Of a stretch of 64,000 nt of DNA, positions 53,507-62,880 are shown piece after piece. How positions within the stretch are numbered: position 1 is the stretch's first letter; each line of letters starts with the position of its first letter. A program made the translations under genes and the position numbers. Source of the DNA: UBA668 sp963720695 (GTDB taxonomy: Bacteria; Actinomycetota; Acidimicrobiia; Acidimicrobiales; Ilumatobacteraceae); NCBI GenBank assembly GCA_963720695.1, contig CAVRGG010000004.1, forward strand, positions 1,054,001 through 1,118,000, in the 5' to 3' direction. The notes beneath the pieces are model-generated. The model was not told where the DNA came from and searched no databases. It worked only from the letters and a program-made list of their open reading frames with translations.

Positions 53507-54496
53507 GTGAGCTTGATCGCCGCCACGCTGCTCCTCGACGCTGCCGACGACGCCGGACTGATCGACGCGTGCGGCGAGAAGCCGGGCTGGTTCTGTGAGG
53601 CCACGTGGAACCTCACCCACAATCGGATGCTCTCGCGAGCGATCGACTGGATCATCGCCGGTCCGGTCGCGGCGATCATCGTCCTCGTGGTCGCCGCCGT
53701 GCTCAACCGGTGGCTCCGCCGCGCCGTCACCGCACTCATCGAGCGCATCACGAGCCCGCCGGCCATCGCGATCGGTGCGATGGAGATGATCGGCGTCGCC
53801 TCGAGCGAGCCGGATCCCAGGGAGGAAGCCCGTGCCGCGACGCTGAGCGCCGTCGCCCGGGCTTCCGTCTCGTCGTTCGTCTGGTCGATCTCGATCCTGA
53901 TCGTCCTCGGCCTGTTCCACGTCGACCTGGCACCGCTGCTGGCGGGCGCGGGCATTGCCGGTCTCGCCGTCGGCCTCGGCTCGCAGTCCCTGGTCCGCGA
54001 CTGCATCGCCGGGTTCTTCATCCTCCTCGAGGACCAGTGCGGTGTGGGCGACGACGTGGATCTCGGCACGACGACCGGCACGGTCGAATCGCTCACCCTG
54101 CGCATGATGCGCGTCCGCGGCAACGACGGCACGCTGTGGAACGTCCCGAACGGAGCGATCCAGAAGATCGGCAACCGGAACCGGAACTGGTCGCAGGTGA
54201 ACCTCGACATCCCCGTCGCCCTCGGTGCCGACCTCGAACACGCGATGGAGGTGATGCAGGCGGCGTTGGCCAGTGCTGCATCGTCCGAAGAGATCGCCAC
54301 GGTGTTGTTGCGAGAGCCTCAGATCCTCGGTGTCGAGCGCATCGACATGAACAGCACCGTCGTGCGGATCTCGATCCGCACGGTCGCAGGCCAGCAGTGG
54401 ACGGTGTTGCGCGTGCTCCGCCTCGCCGTGAAGCGGGCGCTCGATGCGCAGGGCCTGTCACCGACTCCGACCACGCCGCCGCCGACGGCGAGCTAG
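53507..54496 (+). CDS. MscS-family mechanosensitive channel
   Basis: 329 residues. Three membrane helices, with the pore-lining segment LAPLLAGAGIAGLAVGLGSQS (about 144-164) and the following LVRDCIAGFFILLEDQCGVGD beta-domain opening, which are standard for MscS. It releases solutes on hypo-osmotic shock. The C-terminus is a short Pro/Thr tail. Followed 6 nt later by the flavoprotein gene. Confidence 0.9.
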   Translation: MSLIAATLLLDAADDAGLIDACGEKPGWFCEATWNLTHNRMLSRAIDWIIAGPVAAIIVLVVAAVLNRWLRRAVTALIERITSPPAIAIGAMEMIGVASSEPDPREEARAATLSAVARASVSSFVWSISILIVLGLFHVDLAPLLAGAGIAGLAVGLGSQSLVRDCIAGFFILLEDQCGVGDDVDLGTTTGTVESLTLRMMRVRGNDGTLWNVPNGAIQKIGNRNRNWSQVNLDIPVALGADLEHAMEVMQAALASAASSEEIATVLLREPQILGVERIDMNSTVVRISIRTVAGQQWTVLRVLRLAVKRALDAQGLSPTPTTPPPTAS

Positions 54497-54502
54497 CACG
54501 CC

Positions 54503-55760
54503 GTGGCCGACCACGGCGTGGAGGCACGCGCCGCGATCATCGTCGGTGGCGGTCCGGCCGGGCTCATGGCGGCCGAGGTGCTGGCCGACGGGGGGATCGA
54601 GGTCACCGTGCACGACCACATGCCGTCGGTCGGCCGCAAGCTCCTGCTCGCCGGACGGGGCGGGTTGAACATCACCCACAGCGAGCCGCTCGAGGAGCTC
54701 GTCGCTCGCTACGGCGCGGCGGCGCCCCGAATGCGCGATGCTCTGCAGCGACTTCGGTCCGGGCGACCTGCGTGCCTGGTGCGGCGGGCTGGGCGAACCG
54801 ACCTTCGTGGGCACCACGGGACGGGTGTTCCCGTCGTCGTTCCGGGCAACGCCGCTGCTGCGGGCGTGGATCGCTCGCCTCACCCACCTCGGCGTGCGCT
54901 TCGAACTGCGCGACCGCTGGACCGGCTTCGCTCGGACAGCCGGCGATGTGCCGGACCCGCGGACCTCGTGGTTCGAGCGTGACGGCGCCGTGCACGGTGT
55001 GCGCAGCGAGGTCACCGTGCTGGCGATGGGCGGCGGCAGTTGGCCGCGGGTCGGATCCGACGGGGGCTGGGTTCCGGCCCTGCGCGCCGCGGGCGTCGAC
55101 GTGAGCGACCTGCGACCGAGCAACTGCGGCATCGCGGTGCCGTGGTCCGACGCGTTCCGCGACCGCTTCGCGGGTGTGCCGGTGAAGAACGTCGCCGTGA
55201 CGGTCGGCGACGCGTGCGTGCGAGGCGACCTGATGATCACCGGCGGCGGTCTGGAGGCCGGGCCCGTGTACGCGCTCTCCGCCGCCATCAGGGACACGAT
55301 CGCGGAGGCGGGAACATGCCCGATCACCGTCGATCTCCAGCCGGACCTGTCCACGGGCGAGGCCGCGCGACGCCTGCAGACCCGCGGCCCGAAGGAGTCG
55401 CGCAGCCATCAGCTCCGGCGGGCGCTCCGACTCGGCCCCGCGGCCGTCGGCATGATGCGCGAGGCCACGGGCAACAGCCTTCCCGACACCGCGACGGCCC
55501 TCGCCGAACTCGTCAAGGCCGTGCCGTTCGAGATCCGGGCGACGATGCCCATCGCCCGCGCCATCTCCAGCGCGGGAGGCATCGCCCTGCACGAGGTGGA
55601 CGAGCGGTTCATGCTCCACGGGCTGCCGGGCACCTTCGTCGCCGGCGAGATGCTCGACTGGGAGGCGCCCACCGGTGGCTACCTGCTCCAGGCGACGTTC
55701 AGCACGGCCGTCAGTGCCGCTCGGGGCGCGCTCAGCTGGCTGGAGGAGCGAACGTCATGA
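54503..55760 (+). pseudogene. BaiN/TIGR03862-type flavoprotein, frameshifted
   Basis: About 415 residues across two frames. Frame one (GTG 54503) starts with the FAD motif GGGPAGLMAAE and the family's GRKLLLAGRGGLNITHSEP loop; after DALQR the sequence continues in the next frame from DFGPGDLRAWCGGLGEPTFVG and carries TTGRVFPSSFRATPLLR, VLAMGGGSWPRVGSDG and the C-terminal GTFVAGEMLDWEAPTGGYLLQ FAD motif. The break is between 54743 and 54760. Removing one base there restores the frame. Members are NAD(P)/FAD-dependent reductases of unclear substrate. Confidence 0.82.
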
Positions 55761-56718
55761 CCCGCTCGACGTCGAGCGCGAGTTGGCCGCGGGCCCACTC
55801 ACCCAGGGGATCGGCCGGGTACTGCCGGTAGGTGCCCTCGATGCTCATCACCAGGTGGAGGTACAGCGTGTAGAGCGCCCGCCGCTGCAGGCCGCCAGGG
55901 TCGTCGGGCATGGCCCGGCCGTATGCCGTCAGCAGGTGCGCCGACCCGCCACGCTCGCCGAACTGCACCTCCATCAGCGGGTCTCCCCACAGGGCACGTT
56001 CGAAGTCGAGCAGACCGGTGAGCGCGTGCGACTCCGCGTCGATCTGTACGTTGCCGTCCCACAGGTCCCACAGCACCAGGCGCGGCTCGGTGACCTCGTC
56101 GAGCGCGGCTCGGGCGGCGGACGGCATCGATCGCAACACGTCGTACGCCACCGGCAGATCGACGCCGGCACGCTCTCCGTCGTGCAGCAGCGCCTCGAAC
56201 AGTGCGGTGAACGCGACACGCCACGAGCGATCTCGGAACGCTCCCGGAGCGAGCAGTCCGAACGATGCGCCGACGATGGCATTGACGTCGCGGAGGTGAC
56301 GGCCGAGGCTCGCATCGATCACGGCACGCTCGCCGGGCGACACCGAGTCCCGCGCCGAGTGGAGGGAGACGCCGGGCACGAACGTCATCAGCAGGTACGG
56401 ACTGGGGACGAACCGGCATCGGTCGTCGAAGCGAAGCACCGTGGGCACGGGAGCGTCCGTGTGCCGGCGGACCAGCGCGAGTGCCTCCGCCTCCGCCCGG
56501 ATGATGTCGCGCTCGTAGCTCAGCACCGCGACGTCGGGCGGCGGGGCGACCTTCAACACGACGGTCCGCTCGTCGGAGAGCACGAGAGCGTGGGCCGAAT
56601 TGAACCATCCCTCCGTCAACTCGCGAAGCTCGACGAGGCGCACCTCCGAGCCGAAGGCGTCGGCAACGATCCGGCGGGCCGTCTCGACGTCGACCGGTGT
56701 CTTCGAGATGCTCTCCAC
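55732..56718 (-). CDS. Aminoglycoside/choline phosphotransferase-like kinase
   Basis: 328 residues. APH fold: the nucleotide Lys in TVVLKVAPP, the catalytic loop LVLWDLWDGNV (Asp as base) and the metal-binding GLLDFERALWGDP. The variant WDLWDGN loop replaces the HGDLHPGN of classic aminoglycoside kinases, so a small-molecule or sugar substrate is as likely as an antibiotic. GTG 56718 has TAGGTT 7 nt upstream. Its 3' end overlaps the converging flavoprotein by 29 bp. Confidence 0.83.
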   Translation of the reverse strand: MESISKTPVDVETARRIVADAFGSEVRLVELRELTEGWFNSAHALVLSDERTVVLKVAPPPDVAVLSYERDIIRAEAEALALVRRHTDAPVPTVLRFDDRCRFVPSPYLLMTFVPGVSLHSARDSVSPGERAVIDASLGRHLRDVNAIVGASFGLLAPGAFRDRSWRVAFTALFEALLHDGERAGVDLPVAYDVLRSMPSAARAALDEVTEPRLVLWDLWDGNVQIDAESHALTGLLDFERALWGDPLMEVQFGERGGSAHLLTAYGRAMPDDPGGLQRRALYTLYLHLVMSIEGTYRQYPADPLGEWARGQLALDVERVMTFAPPAS

Positions 56719-56725
56719 TCGGGTC

Positions 56726-56731
56726 AACCTA
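56726..56731 (-). promoter_or_regulatory. -10 element, leaderless promoter of phosphotransferase-like gene
   Basis: TAGGTT on the minus strand, 7 nt before GTG 56718, overlapping the stop of the universal stress protein gene. Confidence 0.55.
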
Positions 56732-57175
56732 TGCGGCGTCGCGCTCCTCATGCGGAACGACCACGACCGGGCAGTGAGCGTGGTGCACGCAGGCGGCCGA
56801 CACCGATCCGAGCAGCAGTCCGGTGAAGCCACCGTGGCCTCGACTGCCGACGACGAGCATCCCCGCATCGCGCGAGGCCTCGATCAACGCATGGGCGACC
56901 GAGCCGACCTCCAGCACTCCGTGTGCCTCGATGCCCGCAGCACGAACCTGCGCCAGCGCCTGGTCGAGCACGACCTGGCCACCTTCTTGGAGCTGCTCGA
57001 GCACGAGGCCGCCGCCGTAAGGACTGGCCGCCGCCACACCGATCTCGACGCCATGGACCAACACCATCGGAACCTCGCGTCGCCGGGCCTCGTCCATCGC
57101 CCAGACCAACGCCCGATTCGCTTCCTGCGAGCCATCGACACCCACGACGATCGCTCCTGTGGACTCGTTCTTCAT
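56729..57175 (-). CDS. Universal stress protein, UspA family
   Basis: 148 residues. Opening IVVGVDGSQEANRALVWA (Walker-like nucleotide site), and the ATP-binding GSRGHGGFTGLLLGSVSAACVHHAHCPVVVVP close to the end, so an ATP-binding class member. Start ATG 57175 is set by AAGGAGG 6-12 nt upstream; that ribosome site can pair with CTCCTT just before it. The region 57176-57251 contains no other gene. Confidence 0.9.
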   Translation of the reverse strand: MKNESTGAIVVGVDGSQEANRALVWAMDEARRREVPMVLVHGVEIGVAAASPYGGGLVLEQLQEGGQVVLDQALAQVRAAGIEAHGVLEVGSVAHALIEASRDAGMLVVGSRGHGGFTGLLLGSVSAACVHHAHCPVVVVPHEERDAA

Positions 57176-57251
57176 CAGGACCTCCTTCAAGGAGTCTCTG
57201 AGTTCAGTGTGCCGCGAATGCGTTGATTGCGCTCGGGCCGAAGGTCACGAT

Positions 57252-57539
57252 TCAGTCGCGATCGGACTCGGCCAGCACATCCGCGCTGAGCGCCAACGCG
57301 ACCGCCACTGCGGCGGCGCGTTCGATGACCACGCTGAAGTAGCGACCGGCTGCGGCACCGTTGTTCATCGGAGGGTCACCGAGCGAGCGCAGCATCGCCC
57401 CGACCTCGTTGGGCACGGCGATCGGCTCGACGTCGGGCAACGCGGGCGGCGTACGCCACAGATCGACGTGGTGCTGCTGGCCGGAGCGCTTGGTGGGCCG
57501 ACGCTTCTGGTGGTTGCGTGATCGTTGCGGCTGGTTCAT
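57252..57539 (-). CDS. Small basic/acidic protein coupled to SNF2 helicase
   Basis: 95 residues, not recognised. The first 35 residues are strongly basic (NQPQRSRNHQKRRPTKRSG), the middle is Pro-rich, and the end is helical with a hydrophobic stretch. ATG 57539 overlaps the helicase stop (ATGA), so it is translated with it. Two longer reading frames over this region are shadows. Likely a small partner or cargo of the helicase, but that is inference. Confidence 0.55.
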   Translation of the reverse strand: MNQPQRSRNHQKRRPTKRSGQQHHVDLWRTPPALPDVEPIAVPNEVGAMLRSLGDPPMNNGAAAGRYFSVVIERAAAVAVALALSADVLAESDRD

Positions 57540-60500
57540 CGATCGTCTCCTGCGAGGAGTTCCTCGGACCGCAGGCCGAGGGCGAGGCGCAGCTGGTCGG
57601 TGCTGAGGTCCGCCAGCGAGCTCGACTTGGGCAGCACGAGGTTGGCGATGTGGCGCTTGCCCGCCACGACCTCCTCGACCCGCTCGTCGACCGTCCCCGG
57701 ACAGACGAGTCGGTGCGAGATGACGGTACGGCTCTGGCCGATGCGCCATGCACGGTCGCGGGCCTGGTCCTCGACCGCGGGGTTCCACCATCGGTCGTAG
57801 AGCACCACATGGTTCGCTGCCGTGAGGTTGAGGCCGGTGCCACCGGCCTTGAGCGAGAGCACCATCGCGCCCGGCCCGGTGCCGTTCTGGAAGTCGGCGA
57901 CGAGCTTGTCGCGCACACCCCTGGCCAGGCTGCCGTCGTAACAGGCGATGGGTGTGCCGGTGACCTCGCTGAGGTGCTGGGCGAGGCGCCGACCCCAGGT
58001 CGCGAAGTGGGTGAAGACGAGGACGCGCTCACCAGCGGCGAACACGGACTCGACGATCTCCTCGAGCCGGGCGAGCTTGCCCGAACGACCGGCGAGCGGC
58101 AGGCCGTCGTCGCGGTACGCCGCCGGGTGGTTGCAGATCTGCTTGAGCGCGGTGATGGCCGCCAGGATCGCGCCCTGCTTCTGATCCGGCCCGTCGGGGT
58201 CCGACACTTCGGTGACGAGCGTGTCGAGCACCGCTTGGTAGAGCCCGATCTGCTCGGGGGTCATCGTGCAGTGGTCGAGCTCGTCGATCTTGTCGGGGAG
58301 CTCGGCGGCGACCTCCGGTTCCGACTTGGTCCGGCGGAACAGCAGGATTCCGTTGAGCGCACGCAGCGCCGCTTCACCGTCGCCCGACATCTGGGCGATG
58401 AACGAAGGACGCGTGCCGACCAGTCCCGGGTTGGTGAAGTCGAGGATCGCCCACAGGTCGCCCAGGCCGTTCTCGATCGGCGTCCCGGTGAGGGCGATGC
58501 GGCTTCGAGCCGGCAGACGACGCAGCAATTGCGACGTGTCGCTGGCGGGGTTCTTGATCGCCTGCGCTTCGTCGAGGACGATCCGACCCCACGTGGTCTC
58601 CATCAGCGACTCGACGTCGCGCACGGCGGTGGCATACGTCGTGATGACCACATCGGCCCGCGCGATCTCGGCCTGCAGCCGCTGATCGACGAGACGATCG
58701 GCCCCGTGATGGACCACGACGCGCAGGCCCGGGGCGAACCGTGCTGCCTCTGCCGCCCAGTTGCCGACGACCGCGGCAGGAGCGATGACGAGCGCGGTGC
58801 CGTTGCCCGAGCAGCGAGCGAGGTGGGCGAGCATCGTCGGGGTCTTGCCGAGGCCCATGTCGAGCGCCAGGCATCCACCGAGCTCGGCCGCGTCGAGGAA
58901 GCCGAGCCAGCCCAGTGCCTCCGCCTGATAGGTGCGCAGCTCCCCGACGAACCCCTCGGGGCGGGCGACCGCGGAAGCCGAGGTCTCGCCCGCCTTGCGC
59001 AAGATGTCGTTGGCCCAGCTGTTGCCGTGCACGACGGTGCCACCAGCCAGCCCGGAGCCGTCGAGACCGATGCTCGCGCGGAGGATCTCGGCGCCGGTCA
59101 TGGTCGTGACGGATTCCCGTTCGGCGAGCGCTGCGGCGGCCTTCTCCAGGTCGACCCGGTCGACCTCGATCCACTTCCCGTTGGACTGCACCAGCGGCCG
59201 CGCCTGCCGAGCCAGCTGGGCGACCTCGGCGGCGGTGAGCTCGAGGTCGTCGAAGAGCACCGTCCAGGCGACCTTGCTGAGCTGGTGGGCTCCCACCACG
59301 GATCCGGTGGCGGACTCGGCGAACAGACGCAGCGATGGCTTGGCCTTGCGTCGCGACATCGCCGGCACTCGCACGTCGAAGCCCACCGACGACAGGGTGG
59401 GTCCGAGCACGGTCATGAAGTCCCACGCCTCGTCCTGGCTCAGGGCCACCTGTCCGCGACGGCGGATTCCCGCACGGTCGAGCGCAGGGAACAGCCGGCC
59501 GAGGCGGATCCACTCGGCGTTGAGGGTCGCGCCGCCGCCATCGGTGCGCAGCGCGACGTCGATCGGGATCAGTCGGCCCTTTCCGGCCGGCGCCTTGACG
59601 GACACGACCCAGACACCACCCTCGGCGGGCGGGTCGAGCTCGACGACGAGCTTCTTGCGGCTCTGCGCGGTGACGCCTCGCGACCATTGCTCGAGGCGCT
59701 TCGAGAGGTCTCCGGCCAGGTTGGCGTTGGCACGGAACGGAGAACCGTCCATCCGGGCGATGATCGTGTCGTTGAGATCGGTGGGCGTGTTGGCGTTCGG
59801 CGGAGATGCCGGCAACTCCATCCGCTCGACGCTCTCGCCGACGATGGTCTCGACCACGGCGGCGATCACCGCCGCGGCGACCGCCTTGCCGTCTCCGCCA
59901 CCGAGGGCGATGACGGTCTGGGGCATGGCCGCGGCGAGCGTGTCGACGGCAGGGCTGTCGGTGAGTGCGGGCAGCCAACGCACTGCGGCGTCGAGGGGTC
60001 CGTGCTCCGGACGCTTGATGATGCGCAGGCTGGGGACCACCGATCCACGGACGACGAGCCGGACGCCTTCGAGGGCGACGTGACCCATCCAGGCGACGCT
60101 CGGGCCGACACCGTCGCCGACCTGGCCGCCGCCGACGGCGACCAGCCAGCCGAGCGCGTCCTTCATGCTGATCGACAGCGCATCCGCGCGCAGACCGCCC
60201 GGCAGGGGCACGCCCTTGTGGATCTGCCAACCCATGGGTGGGCCGCCGACCTTCTCCAGTCGGTTGGCGAGATCGTCGTGCGATTCCGGTTCACGGCCCC
60301 GGCCCGACGCCCAGACCACGACCTGCCCGGCCTGCCACGTTGCCTGCAGCTCCACGACGCCGGGTTCGAGTTCCTCGAAGGCGAGATCGTCGAACTCGTC
60401 GGCCGCGGCAGCCGAGACGGTGCCGGCGGCAGGCGATCGCGGCGGGGCCAGGTACCTCGAGGTGGGTGGCGTCGGCAGGATCCGTCCGGCGGTGTCGAGC

Positions 60501-60721
60501 AGGCTCTTGAGGGTGTCGACGAAGTCGGCCACCACCTGGTCGCGCTCGTCGCCGGACAGGTTCTGCACCGACTCGATGTCGTCCTCGGCGTCCACGATGA
60601 GTCGGTCGAGGACGGTGATGGAGGCCCGTTCGTCGGCATGGAACAGCGCCAGGTCAGCGTCGGAGGCGCGGCCGTCTGCGATCGACCAGATCGCCGATTC
60701 GAGTTCTCGAGAGTGAGACAT
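57536..60721 (-). CDS. SNF2-family DEAD/DEAH-like helicase
   Basis: 1061 residues. The C-terminal 450 residues hold the SNF2 motor: motif I DMGLGKT, motif II DEAQ in VLDEAQAIKN, motif III TGTPIEN, and the helicase-C motifs VLSLKAGGTGLNLTAAN and RAWRIGQ. The N-terminal 600 residues include the SNF2-associated region seen in actinobacterial HelZ-type proteins, which lie next to SWIM zinc-finger genes. A chromatin or DNA-repair remodeller role is inferred. ATG 60721 has GGACGGAAG upstream; a 69-residue longer frame is discarded. Confidence 0.88.
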   Translation of the reverse strand: MSHSRELESAIWSIADGRASDADLALFHADERASITVLDRLIVDAEDDIESVQNLSGDERDQVVADFVDTLKSLLDTAGRILPTPPTSRYLAPPRSPAAGTVSAAAADEFDDLAFEELEPGVVELQATWQAGQVVVWASGRGREPESHDDLANRLEKVGGPPMGWQIHKGVPLPGGLRADALSISMKDALGWLVAVGGGQVGDGVGPSVAWMGHVALEGVRLVVRGSVVPSLRIIKRPEHGPLDAAVRWLPALTDSPAVDTLAAAMPQTVIALGGGDGKAVAAAVIAAVVETIVGESVERMELPASPPNANTPTDLNDTIIARMDGSPFRANANLAGDLSKRLEQWSRGVTAQSRKKLVVELDPPAEGGVWVVSVKAPAGKGRLIPIDVALRTDGGGATLNAEWIRLGRLFPALDRAGIRRRGQVALSQDEAWDFMTVLGPTLSSVGFDVRVPAMSRRKAKPSLRLFAESATGSVVGAHQLSKVAWTVLFDDLELTAAEVAQLARQARPLVQSNGKWIEVDRVDLEKAAAALAERESVTTMTGAEILRASIGLDGSGLAGGTVVHGNSWANDILRKAGETSASAVARPEGFVGELRTYQAEALGWLGFLDAAELGGCLALDMGLGKTPTMLAHLARCSGNGTALVIAPAAVVGNWAAEAARFAPGLRVVVHHGADRLVDQRLQAEIARADVVITTYATAVRDVESLMETTWGRIVLDEAQAIKNPASDTSQLLRRLPARSRIALTGTPIENGLGDLWAILDFTNPGLVGTRPSFIAQMSGDGEAALRALNGILLFRRTKSEPEVAAELPDKIDELDHCTMTPEQIGLYQAVLDTLVTEVSDPDGPDQKQGAILAAITALKQICNHPAAYRDDGLPLAGRSGKLARLEEIVESVFAAGERVLVFTHFATWGRRLAQHLSEVTGTPIACYDGSLARGVRDKLVADFQNGTGPGAMVLSLKAGGTGLNLTAANHVVLYDRWWNPAVEDQARDRAWRIGQSRTVISHRLVCPGTVDERVEEVVAGKRHIANLVLPKSSSLADLSTDQLRLALGLRSEELLAGDDR

Positions 60722-60961
60722 GCACTTCCGTCCTGCGCCGTGGGGACACGACGCCATCCGCGGGTCGGGTGCGGGCGGGCGCGGGCCGCACCGGGTGGAG
60801 CCGACTTTGCTTGCATCGGCGGCGTTCGACCGTGCCGGTCGTGCGCGTGGTTCCCCGTACGGAACCACCCGTACGTGCGGAGCGCCATCCGCAGGGGCCA
60901 CGCTACCCCAGAATCCGCGGTCCTCCATGCGCGGTCGGTCTTTCGCAGGTGCCGTGGCGGG

Positions 60962-60967
60962 TAGACT
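60962..60967 (+). promoter_or_regulatory. -10-like element upstream of basic-tailed protein gene
   Basis: TAGACT about 70 nt before ATG 61035. This transcript would have a leader with a GAAGGA site rather than being leaderless. A GTG at 60978, 10 nt after the hexamer, is an alternative leaderless start. Confidence 0.4.
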
Positions 60968-61034
60968 CGGTCATCTCGTGGCAGGCCTTCGCACCGTCGG
61001 CCAAGGGTCATTCCACCCCGTGCGAAGGATCGTC

Positions 61035-61400
61035 ATGCCGAGTTCCACCACTCCCGCCACGTCACCGGCCCCCAAGGTCGCCGCAAAGGCCGCCGCGAAG
61101 GCCCCGGCCAAGCCCCGCCCCACCGCTCGCAGCACCGCAGCAAAGCGGGCCGCGGCCAAGGCGAACGTCCTTCCCGAGGATCACACGCCGAGCGAGGCCG
61201 CGGCGCACGCCATCCGGATGGAGTTCGGCGATCTCACGCCGTCGGTGAACCGGATCATGAACGCCGGCCTGCACGAAGCAGGAACGATGCATGCGATCAC
61301 GCTGTTCCGTGAGTCCCTGGGCGTTCCCGGCGACGAGAACCGCAATCCGGCCGTCGCGATCGAGGCCGGCCGGCTGATTCCTGAGCCGCCCGCCGAATAG
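61035..61400 (+). CDS. Small protein with Lys/Ala/Pro-rich histone-like tail
   Basis: 121 residues. Residues 12-45 are a Lys/Ala/Pro repeat (KAAAKAPAKPRP...) resembling the tails of bacterial histone-H1-like proteins; the rest is an acidic-helical region (HAIRMEFGDLTPSVNRIMN) of no known fold. GAAGGA lies 6-11 nt before ATG 61035. The tail suggests nucleic-acid binding, but it could also be a flexible linker. Converges on the alcohol dehydrogenase with 6 bp between stops. Confidence 0.6.
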   Translation: MPSSTTPATSPAPKVAAKAAAKAPAKPRPTARSTAAKRAAAKANVLPEDHTPSEAAAHAIRMEFGDLTPSVNRIMNAGLHEAGTMHAITLFRESLGVPGDENRNPAVAIEAGRLIPEPPAE

Positions 61401-61406
61401 GTCGGC

Positions 61407-62438
61407 TCACCAGCGGTCGATCACCGCGACCCCAGGTCTGGCGAACGAACCCATGGCGGGCAACGCCTCGGGCAGATCGCCCAGACGAAGACGCTGGGTG
61501 ATCATCGCCGTCGGATCCAGTCGACCCTGCGCCATCAGGCTCAGCACCTCGTGGAAGCGCGAGGCGGACAGGCCGTGCACCCCGAGCACCTCGAGCTCGT
61601 CACGGACCACCCGTGACATGGGGAAGTCGACCGACGGCGAAGGGAACAGGCCGATCTGCACGTGACGCCCCAGCGGACGCAGACTCAGTACGGAGTTGGC
61701 GGCCGTGACCGCGCTGCCCAGGCAGTCGACCGAGACGTGCGCACCTCCGACGAGATCGTGCACCGCGGCGGCGAGGTCGTCGTGGTCACGTGCGTCGATG
61801 GTGAGGTCCGCGCCGACGGCGTCCGCCAGGGCCAGGGCGTCGGGAGCGATGTCGATCGCGACGACCTGTGCGTTCATGGCCCGTCCCATGGCGACGGCCG
61901 CGAGACCGACACCACCGCAGCCGTGGACGCACAGCACTTCGTCGGCAGCCAGGCGACCTCGTTCGATCACGCCCCGGTACGCGGTGGACACCCGACACCC
62001 CACCAGCGCCGCCGCTTCGTCAGACACCGAATCCGGTACTCGAACAGCGTTCACATCGGCGAACGGAACCGTCGTGAACTCGGCGAACGCACCCCATCGG
62101 GTGAACCCGGGTTGCTGCTGGTTGCGGCAGACCTGGTGCTGCCCGAGCCGACACGGCTCGCACACGCCGCATCCACACACGAAGGGGGCGACGACGCGGT
62201 CTCCGACCCGCACCCGCTGCACGTCGCCGGCGGTGGCCACCACACGCCCGACGAATTCGTGGCCGCCCACGTGTGGGCAGACGATGTCGGGGTCGGTGCC
62301 GTGCCAGCCGTGATAGTCACTGCGGCACAGCCCCACGGCGAGGACCTCGACCACCACCTCGCCGGCTGACGGCGTGGGCATGGCGACGTCCTCGACCTGG
62401 ATGGGCCCGCGGAACTGGCGGTAGACGGCCGCCTTCAT
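61407..62438 (-). CDS. Zinc-dependent alcohol dehydrogenase family protein
   Basis: 343 residues. Catalytic zinc ligands C38 and H60-E61 are present, structural-zinc cysteines are C90, C93, C96 and C104, and the NAD-binding VHGCGGVGLAAVAMG motif is near 172-187. Medium-chain dehydrogenase; substrate unknown. The structural zinc lobe is complete, unlike many short bacterial enzymes. No ribosome site at ATG 62438; the 19-bp gap to the upstream gene is small, so they may share a transcript. Confidence 0.9.
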   Translation of the reverse strand: MKAAVYRQFRGPIQVEDVAMPTPSAGEVVVEVLAVGLCRSDYHGWHGTDPDIVCPHVGGHEFVGRVVATAGDVQRVRVGDRVVAPFVCGCGVCEPCRLGQHQVCRNQQQPGFTRWGAFAEFTTVPFADVNAVRVPDSVSDEAAALVGCRVSTAYRGVIERGRLAADEVLCVHGCGGVGLAAVAMGRAMNAQVVAIDIAPDALALADAVGADLTIDARDHDDLAAAVHDLVGGAHVSVDCLGSAVTAANSVLSLRPLGRHVQIGLFPSPSVDFPMSRVVRDELEVLGVHGLSASRFHEVLSLMAQGRLDPTAMITQRLRLGDLPEALPAMGSFARPGVAVIDRW

Positions 62439-62457
62439 TCGATGGGTCGAGGTCCGC

Positions 62458-62874
62458 TCAGAGGGCGCGAGAGATGCCGGCCCTCTTCAACACCGCCGGC
62501 TCGACGCCGACGGCGCGCCATGCGGCATACGAGATGCCCTTGCGGGAACTGTACGAGGCGGCCACCTCGACGAAACCGGCCTCGAGCGACTTCGGGTCGA
62601 CCTTGGTCTGCATCGAGGCGAGTTCGCGCTCGAGATCGAACCGCTCCTGGACGAGTTCGAGCTCGCGCACCGGTGACGCGCCGGCGATTTCCTGGTTGAT
62701 CGCGGCGAGTCGCTTCGCCACCGAATCCGGAGTGCGTTTGCGGCCGGGCTTGCCCTTGCTGTTGCGAAGTGCGTCGAGATAGTCGCGTACCACACGACCT
62801 TCGACCCTGCCTTCGGCCATCGCCGCCTTGTGCTCGTCCGAGATGGAGTTCTTGGGACCACGCTTTGCTGCCAT
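62458..62874 (-). CDS. Conserved small protein of unknown function
   Basis: 138 residues. Basic N-terminus, a helical core rich in charged residues (RELELVQERFDLERELASMQTKV) and a C-terminal domain ending WRAVGVEPAVLKRAGISRAL that looks like a short winged or helix-turn-helix-like tail. No family named. TAGCAT ends 6 nt before ATG 62874, so the mRNA may be leaderless. Confidence 0.6.
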   Translation of the reverse strand: MAAKRGPKNSISDEHKAAMAEGRVEGRVVRDYLDALRNSKGKPGRKRTPDSVAKRLAAINQEIAGASPVRELELVQERFDLERELASMQTKVDPKSLEAGFVEVAASYSSRKGISYAAWRAVGVEPAVLKRAGISRAL

Positions 62875-62880
62875 TCCGCA

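Noticed and set aside
57518..60964. 1148-codon plus-strand open frame opposite the SNF2 gene
   Set aside because: No motif on this strand, while the minus strand has all helicase motifs.
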